This document shows, piece after piece, positions 30,901-42,652 of a DNA stretch of 64,000 bases (positions within the stretch are counted from its first letter, which is position 1; each line of letters begins with the position of its first letter). The position numbers and the translations under genes are program-made. This DNA comes from Fusarium oxysporum f. sp. lycopersici 4287 (taxonomy: Eukaryota > Ascomycota > Sordariomycetes > Hypocreales > Nectriaceae): positions 573,622-637,621 of the forward strand of contig NC_030986.1 of assembly GCF_000149955.1 (NCBI RefSeq), read 5' to 3'. The notes beneath the pieces are model-generated. The model saw only the letters and a list, made by a program, of their open reading frames with translations. It ran no database searches and had not been told where the DNA came from.

Positions 30901-33382
30901 TTGTGCTACGTGGAGGTTTGATCTCGAGCATGACAGATCGACGCCGTGTCTCACCTCCAAAGACTGACATCACTTGGAGACCTTAAACGCCATAACCACG
31001 CACAACACAGTTTCTTTTTTTATAATATCACAAAGTTTCAAAACACAGCGCGTCTTTGATACAGGTAAATCACAAGCCAAAAAAAAAAAAAAAAAGCTGC
31101 GTTGTCGTTACCCCTCAATAGCTGATGCGTCGCTCAAGCGATCAACACACCAACCTAGTTTTTAGCTGGCATCAAACGAGCACCGGCGTGTTCAGATCCA
31201 AGGTGAGCGGCGGTCTGTGTTTAAAAAGGGTCCAGGATACTACAAGCTTATTGGTATCCATATGAGCTTTTGTCAGAAGACATCCACTCGTTAGCAACAG
31301 CAGCACACCCTTTATTGATCTACAGCAAAAATGTGCCTTGCGCGGTAGCCCACGAATATCCTTACATTTTGAGGCAGGAAACTCTAAGTTGATCTTCGTT
31401 GCTCCGGACTTCCGCTGCGTGGATGATCCTGGGGTAAAACAAACAAAGAAAGAGGCGATATCTTTGCGTATTGCTGTATAACGCATAAAATAATGAAGTC
31501 GGTTAACGTTACTTGATGCTGTCATCATATTTTGAGCTGTTGCTGTCACGTCTGGAGAGGCGCCCCGACCAGGGGGATACCTTGCACAAAGGACGTGCGC
31601 CTCCGTCATCGTCTTTACCAGAAGAGGGTGAGATTGGTTGAGAGAGTGGGTGTGGCTTGGAGACACCATGTGGCTCGAGGGCTTCGAGGTGCGCGACCAG
31701 AGAGGTTCTAGGCCTCTTGTGTACATACAGCCTATTTTCACGATGGTTTCTGCTTTTTCATTTGAGCATGCGACATCAACCTATTGCAAATGCATCGTGA
31801 TGGGGACGTGGGATGTGTAAACCTTGGATGTAAGCTACGTGCCGACGGCCGAGAAACCAGCCCGCTTCGGCAAATCTCCCAAACTCCTGTGGACGGTAGC
31901 TAGCCAAAGGTTGCTAATGGCATAAACTTTTGTATTAAACAACCGAGAGAAACACACAGAGAGAGAGCCACAAAAGAAGCATGCCATGTGAAATGACACG
32001 ACAGAGTTGGATAGAGTTTCTGGTAACGCGGGGAGACTGACAACCTTGAAACGCAAACGTGTCGAGTGCGAGAAATGCATGCTGTGCTCTATGGAGATTG
32101 ATATGCGATATTCACTTTGAGACTCGTGCAGCTACGTCTGCGATGTAACCAAGACCCGGGTTTGGTCTAGTCTTCCAAGTGGGAAAATGTCTCTGATCAA
32201 AGGATGATCGTTGAGTTGTCACGACTAGTCGATTGTTAATCAATGGATCTTGGAACAACTGTACAGTCAGCATTTACTGTAGTGAAGCCAGTGTATCTCC
32301 GAGCGGACTTTTCACTCTCGCTTCCATCTCAGTGAGTGTCAGTGGAGTGTAGTTTGTGATGGAGGCTCCAGAGCCCTGAACTCGCTGCTCCGTGTCGGTC
32401 GCGGGCCACCATAAATTACCCCCGACACACCTGGTCCTCTAAGCTCAGCCGATAGAGTTTCCCTTTGGGGCATAGTCCGCACCAAGAGAACCAATCACAC
32501 ATATCGTCATCGTCCCAGTGTCTCTTTCTTACACCCCCATCAACCTTTGGTTGTTATTCTGTCGCCCCCATCTTGACCAGGTCACTCCTACTTAACCATC
32601 ATCACCACCACCAGATTTTTCCCACTGACAATCCTTGCTTACTGTCGTGTGTTGGTCGACTACGGTCACTCCTCGCCCTTTTTCGCTTTTTCATCAGTGA
32701 GAGCAGTCCTCTCCGCTCCGCCCGGCAGCACCACCAGCAGATTACAGTAATCCCAGTCCCAGTCAGATCCAGTCCCTGGCGTCGTCGGGATTTTACTGCA
32801 TATCCATCCGTTGGTGGACCCTTGTTCGAGACAAGACAAGACTAGAATCCACGACAGCCTTGCCTTGTCTTTCAAAGCAAGCAAGACAAGCCAGCATCTT
32901 TTTTTGGCCTCTCTCGCCTCGCCCCATTCTTCCTTTCATCACCACCTTTCTCCTTCTCCTTGACCGAGCTCCTGTCAAAGACCCAAGCTAAATTATCTGG
33001 GACCTGCTTTAGAGCAAGGATTCCCCCCACGCTTGAATACTTGATCTCGTGCCTCCCACCCCATATCCAGACTCGAATGAAGTTGCTTGTTCAGCTCATT
33101 GTCGCCAAAATGAATTCCACAATCTTGTAGCCGATACTTGCAACGCGCGAGCACTTGCATCTACATAGGTTGCATATTCGACCTACCGTTGCAACTTGAA
33201 ACTTCCGATTTTAAAAGCCTATCCCGCCTTCAAACATCAACTCGCCTTCCCCCACGATAATCTCACTCTTCAACCTACCTACCTACTTCCTTCTTCTGAT
33301 CTATCGGATCTACATCACGGTATTGTCACAGCGACATCACCAAGTCATCCGAATTAGTCCTAGAGCATCAGAACAAGACTGT
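27950..33382. other. Long gene-poor region, THI5 promoter to phosphatase leader
   Basis: This 5.4 kb stretch has no gene I can support. 27950-28450 is the THI5 promoter. Short frames at 28685-28948 and 29343-29618 have coding-like composition but no recognised family and no good start. An A15 tract lies at about 31080 and an ATACGTATACGTAT palindrome near 30885. From about 32400 to 33380 the sequence is pyrimidine-rich and is probably promoter and long 5' leader of the phosphatase gene. Confidence 0.5.
28239..28263. repeat. Perfect 10 bp stem, 5 base loop hairpin upstream of THI5
   Basis: CATCAACCCC at 28239-28248 and GGGGTTGATG at 28254-28263 form a perfect inverted repeat around TCAGC. It lies about 450 bp upstream of the THI5 ATG, next to an AT-rich TTAATATAT. 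It could be a dimer binding site or a structured leader element. Confidence 0.55.
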
Positions 33383-34436
33383 ATGACCCTAGACAATATG
33401 ACTTCGAAACGCAGTTCACGACTCTTCGTGGACGAACCCACGCATACCAGAGAAGGCCAACAAACACCCAACGGCACGCAATTCCGTTCAAGACAGGGCT
33501 CTCGAAGCTCTACAAGAGAGGAAACGATGCAAGAAGTAGAGGAAGCCCTCTTCAATGGCCGCGATGCCACAAATGTCAGCCGATCTGGAAGCCTTTCCGC
33601 CGTCAACATGGAAGCATCCCTATCGACATCTTCAAGAACAAGTAATTCGAGTGGTAAGTTGCACTAGATAATCTGGTCCCAATGAACTATCTCTAACCCA
33701 AGTTAAGCCTCCTCAACATCGGCATATCAATCACAATCAACCGACTACACAGCGCCTTTCAATGGCCGACCTCACAATTTTGGTGTTGTCATTCCAGGCG
33801 TTTACCGAAGTAGCTTTCCTAGGTCTCACGATTTCGAGTACCTCAAGGGTCTGGGCCTCAAGACCATTGTGTTAGTGCCTCCATTATGATGCGTTTTTGG
33901 CATCGCCGCTAACCTGTTGTAGCACGCTTGTCAGGAAAGATGAACTTGATCACGATCTCGAGACATTCGTCCAGCGTGAAGGTATTCGACAAGTCGTCTT
34001 CAACATGAAGGGCACCAAGAAGGAGGCCATTCCTCTGGGCACAATGAAAGCTATCCTCAGCATCGTCCTCGACAAGTCAAATTACCCTCTCCTGATTCAC
34101 TGCAATCACGGAAAGCACCGAACTGGATGCGTTGTCGGAGTTGTCCGCAAGATCGCCGGCTGGGACGCCGAGAGCGTCGTGGCAGAGTACAAGAGCTACG
34201 CCGAGCCAAAGGCCCGTGAATGCGATGTCAACTATCTTGATGACTTCCAGGTCTCAAGTTTGGGAATTTCGAATCCAATTCCCAACGTGACAAAAGACGT
34301 CTACAAAAATCGCAGTCGGTTTCAACCGCGCACATTTTTTCGAGCCGTCTTCCTCACAGCTTTTGTCTTGCTGTTGTTCTTCATGTCAGGATCAAAACTG
34401 AGCACAGCGACAAGACCCGACCATCTACTTCTCTGA
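33383..34436 (+). CDS. Siw14-type atypical dual-specificity phosphatase with C-terminal membrane anchor
   Basis: Three exons (33383-33653, 33708-33870, 33923-34436) begin at MTLDNMTSKRSSRLF. The first 100 residues are low-complexity. The PFA-DSP domain starts at NFGVVIPGVYRSSFPRSHDF and includes LKTIVTLVRKD across intron 2. The catalytic loop is HCNHGKHRTGCVVG (Cys-x5-Arg). By family, Siw14-like enzymes hydrolyse the 5-beta-phosphate of inositol pyrophosphates. Unlike yeast Siw14, this protein carries a C-terminal hydrophobic stretch (FFRAVFLTAFVLLLFFMSG), suggesting a tail anchor in an internal membrane (inference). An earlier in-frame stretch upstream lacks an ATG, so the Met at 33383 is chosen. 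A second Met follows five codons later. Confidence 0.85.
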
Positions 34437-35783
34437 CCTTGGCCAGTCGGCGACGGTCGATAACGACATCCCAACAAAACTTTGATCATCTCACCCCCCG
34501 AAAAGTTCAATCGAACACGAAAAAGCTCTTTTCACAAACTACACATGTACAACCGATACTTTCCCTTTTACTTATAACAACCTCGATTCGGCAGACAGCG
34601 ACGACGTGTCTGAGCCACCAAGAGAAGGATTTCATATTTACCACTCGAAAACCGGATGTGTCGAGGTTTTTTATACTCATGACTTACTATGCATTTGACG
34701 GCAAGGGCCGTATGGGTTTTGGGAGACGAATCAAGGGCTGAGAATGTCTTCCGGACTGGCGTTTTATTCTAAAGAGATGGAGAGGCACTGAATGCTAGAC
34801 TTTGGGCTGGAGATTTCCCTTTTCGACAGAGGCATGTGTTTGCTTGTTGATGTGATGGGAGAAGCAAAAGGCGCATTGGAATACAGTATTTGAACTGTAT
34901 TAATAGATACCTACTGATGATACCTGGATAGCAGGGCGTTGGGTAAAATAGCAGAAGAAAAAAGTGCTATCACTTATGAGTTCTAACACATGCGATGCTG
35001 ACAATGCTCCCGTGATTAGAGCTATAAGCTTAAGTTTATGCCTTGGGCTAAAAGATGGAGGTCTTACTCATCGTAATGATAAAGGAAGCCCAAGTTATCT
35101 TTCTCAAGTCCTATATGCGATAGCAAAGCATCGCAACCCCTTCAATATATATCGTTCTGACTCATCTGGTCCTCTGGACAGCATGACTAACACACTTGGG
35201 TAGGATTGAGGCTGGTGATGCTATATTTGGGTGTCACTGCAACATGTGTCAGCCACAACAGCAACATGGGAACAGAGTCAATTACCACTCCAGCTTATAA
35301 AGGAACATTCTGCATGTTCTAGATGACGGGCTCATCATGTATGTCAGGGTCGCTTCGGTTTATGTAAATCTGCCTCGCCGTCTCGTATTGCGAACAATTG
35401 TTGGTGGTAAGCTCGTTCCCGATGCCTGTCGAGATTCGTGTTGCTTTATGATCTGACCCTGTCTTGAAGCATTGCAACTTCATGACTGGCAGTTTCTACT
35501 ATGAGAAGATGTTACGCAGAAATTTGCTTTGTCTCAGATATACGGGAGATGACTTGTGAGTCACTGCGAAGGGTTACAGTATTGTGAGGTTTGCTGGCGC
35601 TAGTTTATTATCCTGGCCATGTGAAATTGATAGACAAATGTTCATTTTCGTGACGCATATGCATCTTCATTCATAACCGACACACCCAACTGCCGGACCA
35701 ACGGCTCCTAAAGTCTCAATCCACGCTCCCATACATCAAACATATCGTACAACACCTATCATACAGCCAACACAACGCTAATC
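34437..35783. other. Intergenic, convergent 3' ends
   Basis: 1.35 kb with only chance ORFs; no repeat or RNA gene recognised. Confidence 0.55.
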
Positions 35784-36312
35784 CTAGTTCCCCCATCGGT
35801 TCCTGTCTACTCTAGCCTTCTCATCCTTCTCAAAATCACCATTAGCATAGACCCAACCACCAGCAACGCAGTTCGCGGCCCCCCAATCCAATAGCCGTGC
35901 CACGCACGACCCCTCGGACCGAGAACCGACCACGGAAAGGCTGACGTCGTCGCAGAGCCAACAGCACGTAGAGTCCCGACCAGGCAGCGGTTAGACCAGC
36001 ACTGCCGGTTGGATAGCCGGACAGGTTGAGGTAGGACGAGAACAGCAGCGGAGGTGTGAAGATGAAGAGGGGCAGGGATGGGGGCCGCGCGTGTAGAGCG
36101 GTGATGAGGGTTGCTAGAAGAGATGGAGGGAGAGATGCAGCTGTTTTGTTGTCAGTATATAACTTGTTTTCTTGAGTCACAAGGGCATTTTCAATGATAC
36201 TGGGAAGTGTGAATGGTAAGTGTGAGGGAGTGAGTGACTTACTACCCCAATCGTTGAGATAGTCAAAAACAGACTTTGATTTAACCGCCGCTACTGGATC
36301 TTCATTCGCCAT
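35784..36312 (-). CDS. Aim19-like small membrane protein with probable one-base frameshift
   Basis: The open frame from 36312 (MANEDPVAAVKSKSVFDYL) has 156 residues. Two hydrophobic segments are visible: LPLFIFTPPLLFSSYLNL and AGLTAAWSGLYVLLAL. The frame ends as GTAIGLGGRELRCWW... at 35842. If one base is removed from the six-base G run at 35884-35879 (minus strand), it continues as GTAIGLGAANCVAGGWVYAN and further to a charged end RNRWGN, with a stop at 35784. This alternative end looks far more natural for a small membrane protein. The resemblance to fungal Aim19 (altered inheritance of mitochondria) is from memory and tentative. A sequencing error in the homopolymer is the simplest explanation. 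Confidence 0.5.
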
Positions 36313-36963
36313 TTTTGCGAATTATATGTAAGTGAGAAATGTAACAGTTGCAATTGGCGCTTAGCGATGAGCTTAGAGTCGTGATGCAAAAGATTTGGAG
36401 CTCTTCTGCTACCCCGGTCAATTTGTGACGTCGTGCATGATGACTAAGGCACCTCAACTCCAACTTCTACCTAAAATGCAAGGTCACATGTCTCCTCCTC
36501 CAACAGCAACGACACGAGGAGAGTCAGCATGCAATGCAGTGGACAAGTCATCTTTTCCCCGTACCAACAGACGCATAAACGTTAATTCCGGCTCGTGATT
36601 TCTATTATTATTCTTATTCCCTTAGCTCTGGGGCCGAAACGTTTCGGTTTGGGCTCTAGCTCTTGCGCTCCGCCACAGTATCATCACCCGAAACAGGTAG
36701 GTCATATCGTACATCAGAGATCAAAACATTCGATATTCATAGCTTGTGTACGCCTTGCCATCAGAAGGAATGACGGTCCATCCAAGCATTGTGTTCTATG
36801 TAAGTGTAATAAACATGAAATTGGGTTGCTAAACAATGCCTCTAACATAAGAAAGAAAAGGAACAGTATTAAAACGGGGTATAATGAGAAGTGAAAAAAG
36901 TTTAATCATACACTTTCCGTCATGATGTCGTTAAGATATTCCCGAGTCAGCCTTACCCCAGGA
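36313..36963. other. Intergenic
   Basis: 651 bp between two minus-strand genes: the Aim19-like promoter and the 3' flank of the Zn2Cys6 gene. I see no gene in it. Confidence 0.55.
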
Positions 36964-37691
36964 CTAGCGTCCGCTGTGATAGTATCGCGGATCATGGGTG
37001 TAAGCGCTTTGGTCATACTCGCCGCCCCAAGCTTCATTGGAGTAGCCCTGCGAGTATCCTGATGCATCCCACTGTTGGTAGTTTGTGTCATAGGCTTGCA
37101 TGTTGTACTGGTCTCCCGAGGGTCCAGCCGTGGCATAGCCTCCAGCGCTCTGATCAGCGCTCGAGAGCAAGTTAAGATCGAAGCCATCTTCAGGGCTGAG
37201 CTGTGAGAAGTCGAACTGGCTCAGAACACCCCCTGCTTCCTCTCCTGAGGTGACTATTCGAGACGAGTGTCCGTGATGCTTGCTAGAGCGCTTGGAAGAG
37301 CTGCCCCCTCGTCGGGAGCTTGAGCTCGATGGACTGTCGCCGTCATTGGACTTGCGAGGACTACTCTTCTTCTTGGAAGACTTGGAGCCGGAGCGTGTGT
37401 ACTCGCAGCGGAGACCATTGCTCCGACATCGTTCGCAGCCATTCTTGTCTCCACTGCACTTGAGCTATACAGGATATTGTCAGCAAATAAGCTCTAAGCG
37501 AAAAGGGCGAGCAAAGATCTTGGCGTTAGAAAGCCTTGTTGGTCTAGCCAATGCTTCTGCAGACGTACCTTCTTCTCATGACAGCGATCGCATGCCTGGT
37601 GGGAACTGGAGCGGGCCGTGACAGGGTCGAAGCCATTGCGAACGCTCTGGACCTCATCCGTCTCAGGATCGTACTTCCAAGTACCAAACAT
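36964..37691 (-). CDS. Small Zn2Cys6 zinc-cluster protein
   Basis: Two exons (37691-37569 and 37464-36964) give 207 residues. The 104 bp intron falls inside the zinc cluster, and splicing restores ACDRCHEKKLKCSGDKNGC followed by ERCRSNGLRCEYTR. This gives the Cys-x2-Cys-x6-Cys-x6-Cys-x2-Cys-x6-Cys pattern of Gal4-type DNA-binding domains. A basic Ser/Lys-rich stretch (SGSKSSKKKSSPRKSNDGD) follows. The C-terminus is acidic, then Tyr/Gln/Gly-rich (YNMQAYDTNYQQWDASGYSQ), which may act as an activation or condensate-forming tail. There is no fungal-specific middle homology region, so it is much shorter than usual zinc-cluster factors. Targets are unknown. Confidence 0.85.
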
Positions 37692-39596
37692 AGCTTTTGC
37701 TATTTCTGATAACGGACAAGTATAAGTGAGTGAGTCCTAGGTGGCCCATAGAACGATTGGCGAGAAGGGAAAAGAGAGGTGGTAATAGGCAACTGAATTT
37801 TGCAACTGATTGGTATCGGCTCAAGTGTAGATATGCTTGGATGGAACTTGTGTGTCTTGATCTTTATTTTCTGCCTGAATGGAAAGCATCTCGTGGCGTT
37901 TTTAAACCCCGAGGCATCTGGTATAAGAACGTCCGTGGACAAGGTAGAGGTCTTATAGGCAACAACGGACTCGATCCAATCCAATCCAACAGAGTGTTGT
38001 AGTGAGCGAGCCCATTATCGCGGACCCCATTTTCCACTGTGGGCATGAGGTATCGTGCCGAGCCGCACTGCCAGGCTCCCGTCCATGGGATGTGATACCT
38101 TTTGGGTCGGTTTGGTTTAGGTAAAGGGCAGTTGGTCGAGCGCACCCCTGTCTCCGATCTATATGATGCTCCGGGTCTCCGTCTAAGTGGTGTCCCTTGC
38201 ACGACACACACCGCACTAGTCATGCCGGCTCCTTCAGGAGCAGTTTTTGCATAGGTGACGTATTTTTTGAGTGCGTTGATTACGTTGTTCCTCTATTTTA
38301 GAATCTAGGCTGCCTGATTTTACTGAGTTGTTTAGTTCCGTAGCGTTCTTTTGGTGGTTTATCTCTCGTGTAAGGTTATGTAATGCAGGGAGTCTAAGTG
38401 ACCCGGTCTACCTTAGTTGAGTTCAGGTGGACACTCGTGAGATCCCTGCGATATGAGTGGTCCAACTCCACCTGTGCCTGGAGGAGGAGGCTAAGAAGGC
38501 TGGAGTAATTCCTACGAGCATATCCGTCGAATAAGAGAAACATGTGTGCGACGATGTTCAAACTCTGTGTGGCTGTGTCTGCGTCTGCCCTGGAAACAAG
38601 AGTTCTAGAGTCCAGCCTGTATATATTGATAGTATGAATAGTGTAGCACTGCATGCAAGGCCCCCAATTCCTCCATTGGGCGCTTATCGATTGCCACGTT
38701 CAAGGCTATGTATCCTCTTTTCCCACAATCCAATGCCAGTAAGAATCCCATTTTGCTGTCTGCCGGGTGCCTTGCATCCTTTGATCTACAACATATGATG
38801 TAAAACAGCTACAGTTGCTCCAACTGAGCAATTGTCTGTTGGTTGTTGGTTGCTAATCCCGGCCGTGGGGAAAGGCAACGCCGCAATTTTAGGCAAAAGC
38901 CTCCACAGTCGGCAGCGAACCGACAAGCGAACCCTTGAACGTCATAACATTAACCCCAATCGAGACTACAATATGGTATTATCATGCCATAAAGACACCG
39001 AGGCTTGACTCACTGCCCCTCTAGCCGGACTTTTTATCAGGTGCATCACAAGGTTATTTAGACATAACGACGAAATTACAACAAAATACGGTTTAAAGTG
39101 GTTGCATGAGGTTTTCAGGGAGGGCACGGTGAGTCGATGTCAACGGTGATGGGGGTGGCAGAGCTACGTACTGTACTGGATAGCAGTTGTGAGTGATAAT
39201 ACAGAAGATTGATATGATACTCCAGTATCAGCCTTGTACGGCACGGCATGTTACATGAGTGGTGGGTTTTACGTGTGATGGTTCGAATTTAGGCAGACTG
39301 TGGAGGCTGAGGCTGTCATTCTTGGAATCCCCTCATCACTGCAGTATCATGGGACTTGACGATGCAGGCCTCAGAGTATATTTTCTCGTATATTTGTGTT
39401 TTTCTATCCAAAACTACTCTTACACTCGCCGATATCGTCATATTCATCCGTGTCTTACTGCTCACCCTTCAACCATCAATCTCCACAAAATGTCTCCTCT
39501 ACCACCTTCAATCTTCACATCTGGCGCCCGCGCCAATTGTGAGGTTGCCCACTTCACCCGATCTACATCCTTCTTGACATCATGATACGCCGGTAG
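37692..39596. other. Intergenic, zinc-cluster gene promoter side
   Basis: 1.9 kb upstream of the zinc-cluster gene and downstream of the next minus-strand gene. Only short chance ORFs; no repeat or RNA gene recognised. Confidence 0.55.
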
Positions 39597-40469
39597 TCAA
39601 GCTACCCAGCGCACCTGCTTTACCTCCCTGATCTCGAGATATTCTGCGTATTCTAGAAGATCACCCATCGGAACATTGCTGTCAAGCTTCTGCACCGTCC
39701 CGTTATTCCAGTGCACTAGAACCTTGGCATACCGCTTGTCGGGTGCCAAGAAGGCCACGATGCGATCACATGATGCTCGGGGGTTAACTGAAATGGTGAA
39801 CGAAAAACTGTTTTCGCATCGCATTCCATTCCTTGTGTTGTCATATACCTCAAAGATAGGCCTGCCCTTGCGGTTATATCTGTGGGGCAGATGCGAACGG
39901 CTTCGACTGGTAGCATGCACGTCGGACATATGTCCATAGTTATCGTGGCTATGGGAGATACCTGTCGGATGGGGGCAACATCTGCAAGTACATTTCGTGG
40001 GGTCCGAAGTTTGATACTGTCCTCGCATGTCGAGGGGCATGATGTAAGTACCATAGGTTGAACCTCGCTTGATTTTTGGTGCCCGACCACTGTTGAGCAT
40101 TGTGTTGATCTCCTCCTGTGGCGAACGATCCCGCCCTCTGTCAGAGCGAGGGCGTCGTCGGTCATTGCTCGCACGGCGCTCTCTGTTCAAATGAGAGTAA
40201 TCGTCCAATACTGGGCAAGAAGCTGAGCCCCTTCTCGGGCGCAGGTTCTGATCTCTCCTGGGATGATGATGTTGTTGTTCCCACCTCATATGGTAAGGCA
40301 TTTCGAATTCGCCAGACCTGCGTGAGTACGAGTCAGAAGTTCGACTACTTGAGGACCTGCTGTTGCGACGCCGGTCATAGTCACTGTAAGCACCATGGTT
40401 CGAACAGACGGAGTTTCGCTTCCTAGCTGCCGCAGCGTCAAGATCGTAACGCTGTGATGAGTACGACAT
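39597..40469 (-). CDS. Hypothetical protein, Arg/Ser-rich with globular C-terminal domain
   Basis: This is an intronless ORF of 290 residues (ATG at 40469). The N-terminal 130 residues are rich in Arg, Ser and Tyr (YDRRRNSRSSSSRTSDSYSR), with probable disorder and nuclear-signal-like basic runs. A Cys/His patch KCTCRCCPHPTG follows. The last 80 residues (FSFTISVNPRASCDRIVAFL, then YAKVLVHWNNGTVQKLDSNV) look like a compact alpha/beta domain with a ubiquitin-like rhythm. I do not recognise the family. The clean open frame and domain-like C-terminus support a real gene. Confidence 0.65.
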   Translation of the reverse strand: MSYSSQRYDLDAAAARKRNSVCSNHGAYSDYDRRRNSRSSSSRTSDSYSRRSGEFEMPYHMRWEQQHHHPRRDQNLRPRRGSASCPVLDDYSHLNRERRASNDRRRPRSDRGRDRSPQEEINTMLNSGRAPKIKRGSTYGTYIMPLDMRGQYQTSDPTKCTCRCCPHPTGISHSHDNYGHMSDVHATSRSRSHLPHRYNRKGRPIFEVYDNTRNGMRCENSFSFTISVNPRASCDRIVAFLAPDKRYAKVLVHWNNGTVQKLDSNVPMGDLLEYAEYLEIREVKQVRWVA

Positions 40470-41418
40470 GTTGGGCTTTGATTCGGTATACAGACCTGAT
40501 TTAAGTCACGGTTTGGTTTGGGATGAATTGGCTCTGTGATTTGCGTGGAAGACCGAGTCTGTGAGTGTAGAAAAGGTTCGTGAAAGTACCTTATTTAAAG
40601 AAATATGTAGTCGATTGACGAGTCCATCATGGTGACCTTGAAGGTCGACCCATAGGGTCAACCTTGGAAGTGAACATAGCTTCGACTGAACAATAATCGA
40701 GAACATCGACTCTTCTTTGTGCAATTCGTATTGAGAACATCGAGTACTCTTTGTCCATCGTCTCCCGTCTTTCAACATAATGTTCACTCGAACAATGTTC
40801 AAAGATATGCTCATGGTTGTTCAGGAGAACTCGTCGAGTCGTTCCGCTTTCATCAAAGAACCCAGTCAAAGGGTTCAGTTACACAGCTTCCGGGCTTCCG
40901 CAAGGTCATATGTGCTGATGCTGTTCAGGCCTGGGCAACTAGGCCTTTTGAGAGAAAATAGAAACGGGTCTTTCACGTTTACGCGGGTCCCAAGATGGCA
41001 GGTCGATTTTGTTTGATTAAACCAAATCCTAAATGGAAGCAATGGGAAGTCGGAAGAATGAATGGCGCAATGAGGCTCGGGGACGCAACGGAGGCCGACT
41101 TATGAAAATTAGGGGCACAACCTGAGATAAAGTCCCCTAAAATTCGAGATAAGCCAATGGTCTTGTCTCATGTCGTTTGCGGGCAGCTTCCCCACAGTGG
41201 CCAAAGGGGGCTAAGGGTGCGGCAAAAGCCACAAGGTGGAGGCCACTCTCCAAAAGGCCAGCAAAGACATGTTCATTCCATTTCATCCCGCACTCTAATC
41301 TTTGCAACCATCTTCATCCTCTATTCTCATCAACCTCCAAATCCTTTGGCCTTGCCATTTTCTCTTTCCTTACTTCTTCTCTTCAATCCTTACCGGTGTT
41401 TTCAGCTCATTAATCAAG
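40470..41418. other. Divergent promoter region
   Basis: 949 bp between the hypothetical gene and SND3/PHO88. GAGAACATCGA occurs twice 34 bp apart (about 40699 and 40733), within a longer weak direct repeat. A CT-rich leader precedes SND3. No gene is supported. Confidence 0.5.
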
Positions 41419-42135
41419 ATGGCTCTCTCTCCTCAGATGTAAGTGGTCCTCCACGCGACAGCTTGTCGCGCAGATTATCTGGTGGCGCAAAGAAGAGAAT
41501 GCTGACATTTGCGATAGCACCAACCTGATCATCATCCTGGGCATGATGCAGGTGTCGAAGCGCGTCCCCTTCGATGATCCCTTCGTGCTCAACGTTGTTC
41601 GCGCCGTCTACCTCGCCAGCAACGTCATCATTGCTGCTCTCTACTTCTACACCCAGCTGAAGATCAACAAGAAGAAGGGTACGATAACCTCTCTCCTGAG
41701 GCAATTTGAAGCATCGCAATGCTAACATGAGCTTTTATAGACCTCACAACTCTCAAGTATGTCGAGCCCGCCCCTATGGGCTCCACTGAGGAGGGCAAGC
41801 TCGTGACCACCACCATCCACGCCTACGATAACCAGCAGATCCGCACCGCTTTCCGTGGCCAGGCTATGGGTATCGCCATGATGGCCTTCATGCACATCTA
41901 CATGAAGTACACCAACCCTCTCCTCATCCAGAGCATCATCCCCCTCAAGAGCGCCTTCGAGAACAACATGGTCAAGATCCACATCTTTGGCCAGCCTGCC
42001 GCCGGTGACCTCAAGCGTCCTTTCAAGCAGCCCCAGGGTTTCATGAGCGCCATGCAGGGTGGCCCTGCCCAGAGCGACAAGAAGGCCGTCGAGGCTGCTG
42101 AGCGCGCTGGCCGTGGTGGTGCCAAGGAGGAGTAA
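41419..42135 (+). CDS. SND3/PHO88 endoplasmic reticulum targeting protein
   Basis: Three exons: a seven-codon first exon (MALSPQ), then ITNLIIILGMMQVSKRVPF..., then DLTTLKYVEPAPMGSTEEGK to the end. Both introns are short with standard borders. Pho88/Snd3 features are clear: two hydrophobic segments near the N-terminus and middle, QVSKRVPFDDPFVLN, YVEPAPMGSTEE, and MKYTNPLLIQSIIPLKSA. The protein ends in a basic and acidic tail (ERAGRGGAKEE). In yeast this ER membrane protein was first tied to phosphate transport and later to SRP-independent targeting (SND pathway). The length, about 187 residues, is normal. Confidence 0.93.
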
Positions 42136-42652
42136 GCTAGCACTTCTGAAACGAATTCCAGCTTTAGAGGATAGCGTGGACCGTAAGCTAGGGTTGTGAT
42201 AGACCTTGGTTGTACTATAATAAAGGTGTCATGGCTCGCAAAAGTATTTGCTTGTGGCGAATGTCAGATTCAAGGAACTGGGGCATATTGAGCAATTTCT
42301 TGAAATGATATCTAATGTAGAAAATCATGAAGATTATTACGAGGACTTGAGGATTATAACCTCAAAAGCCATGTACATTTTGGTGACTGTTGAAAGTTTG
42401 CGTAGGCTGCAGTCACGTTTTCTCGTGTAAATTGGTGCCATAATTCAGATTTCTAGATCGCGACAATCCGCCCCTCCGCCACCCATCGCCGTCATCGAGG
42501 TCCCTGAGTCAAACTTCTCTCTTGACGACTGCAATCGCCCTTTTCTCTCTAATTTCGTCTTTTTCACTTGTTTCGTGATTTCGTGGCGAAGCCAGCTGTC
42601 TTTCTCTTCGCATTGTTCTTTTGGTATTTGATCTCCACTCCGATCGCTCATC
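42136..42652. other. Intergenic between SND3 and RAD14
   Basis: 517 bp: 3' flank of SND3 followed by the RAD14 promoter. Nothing notable. Confidence 0.55.
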
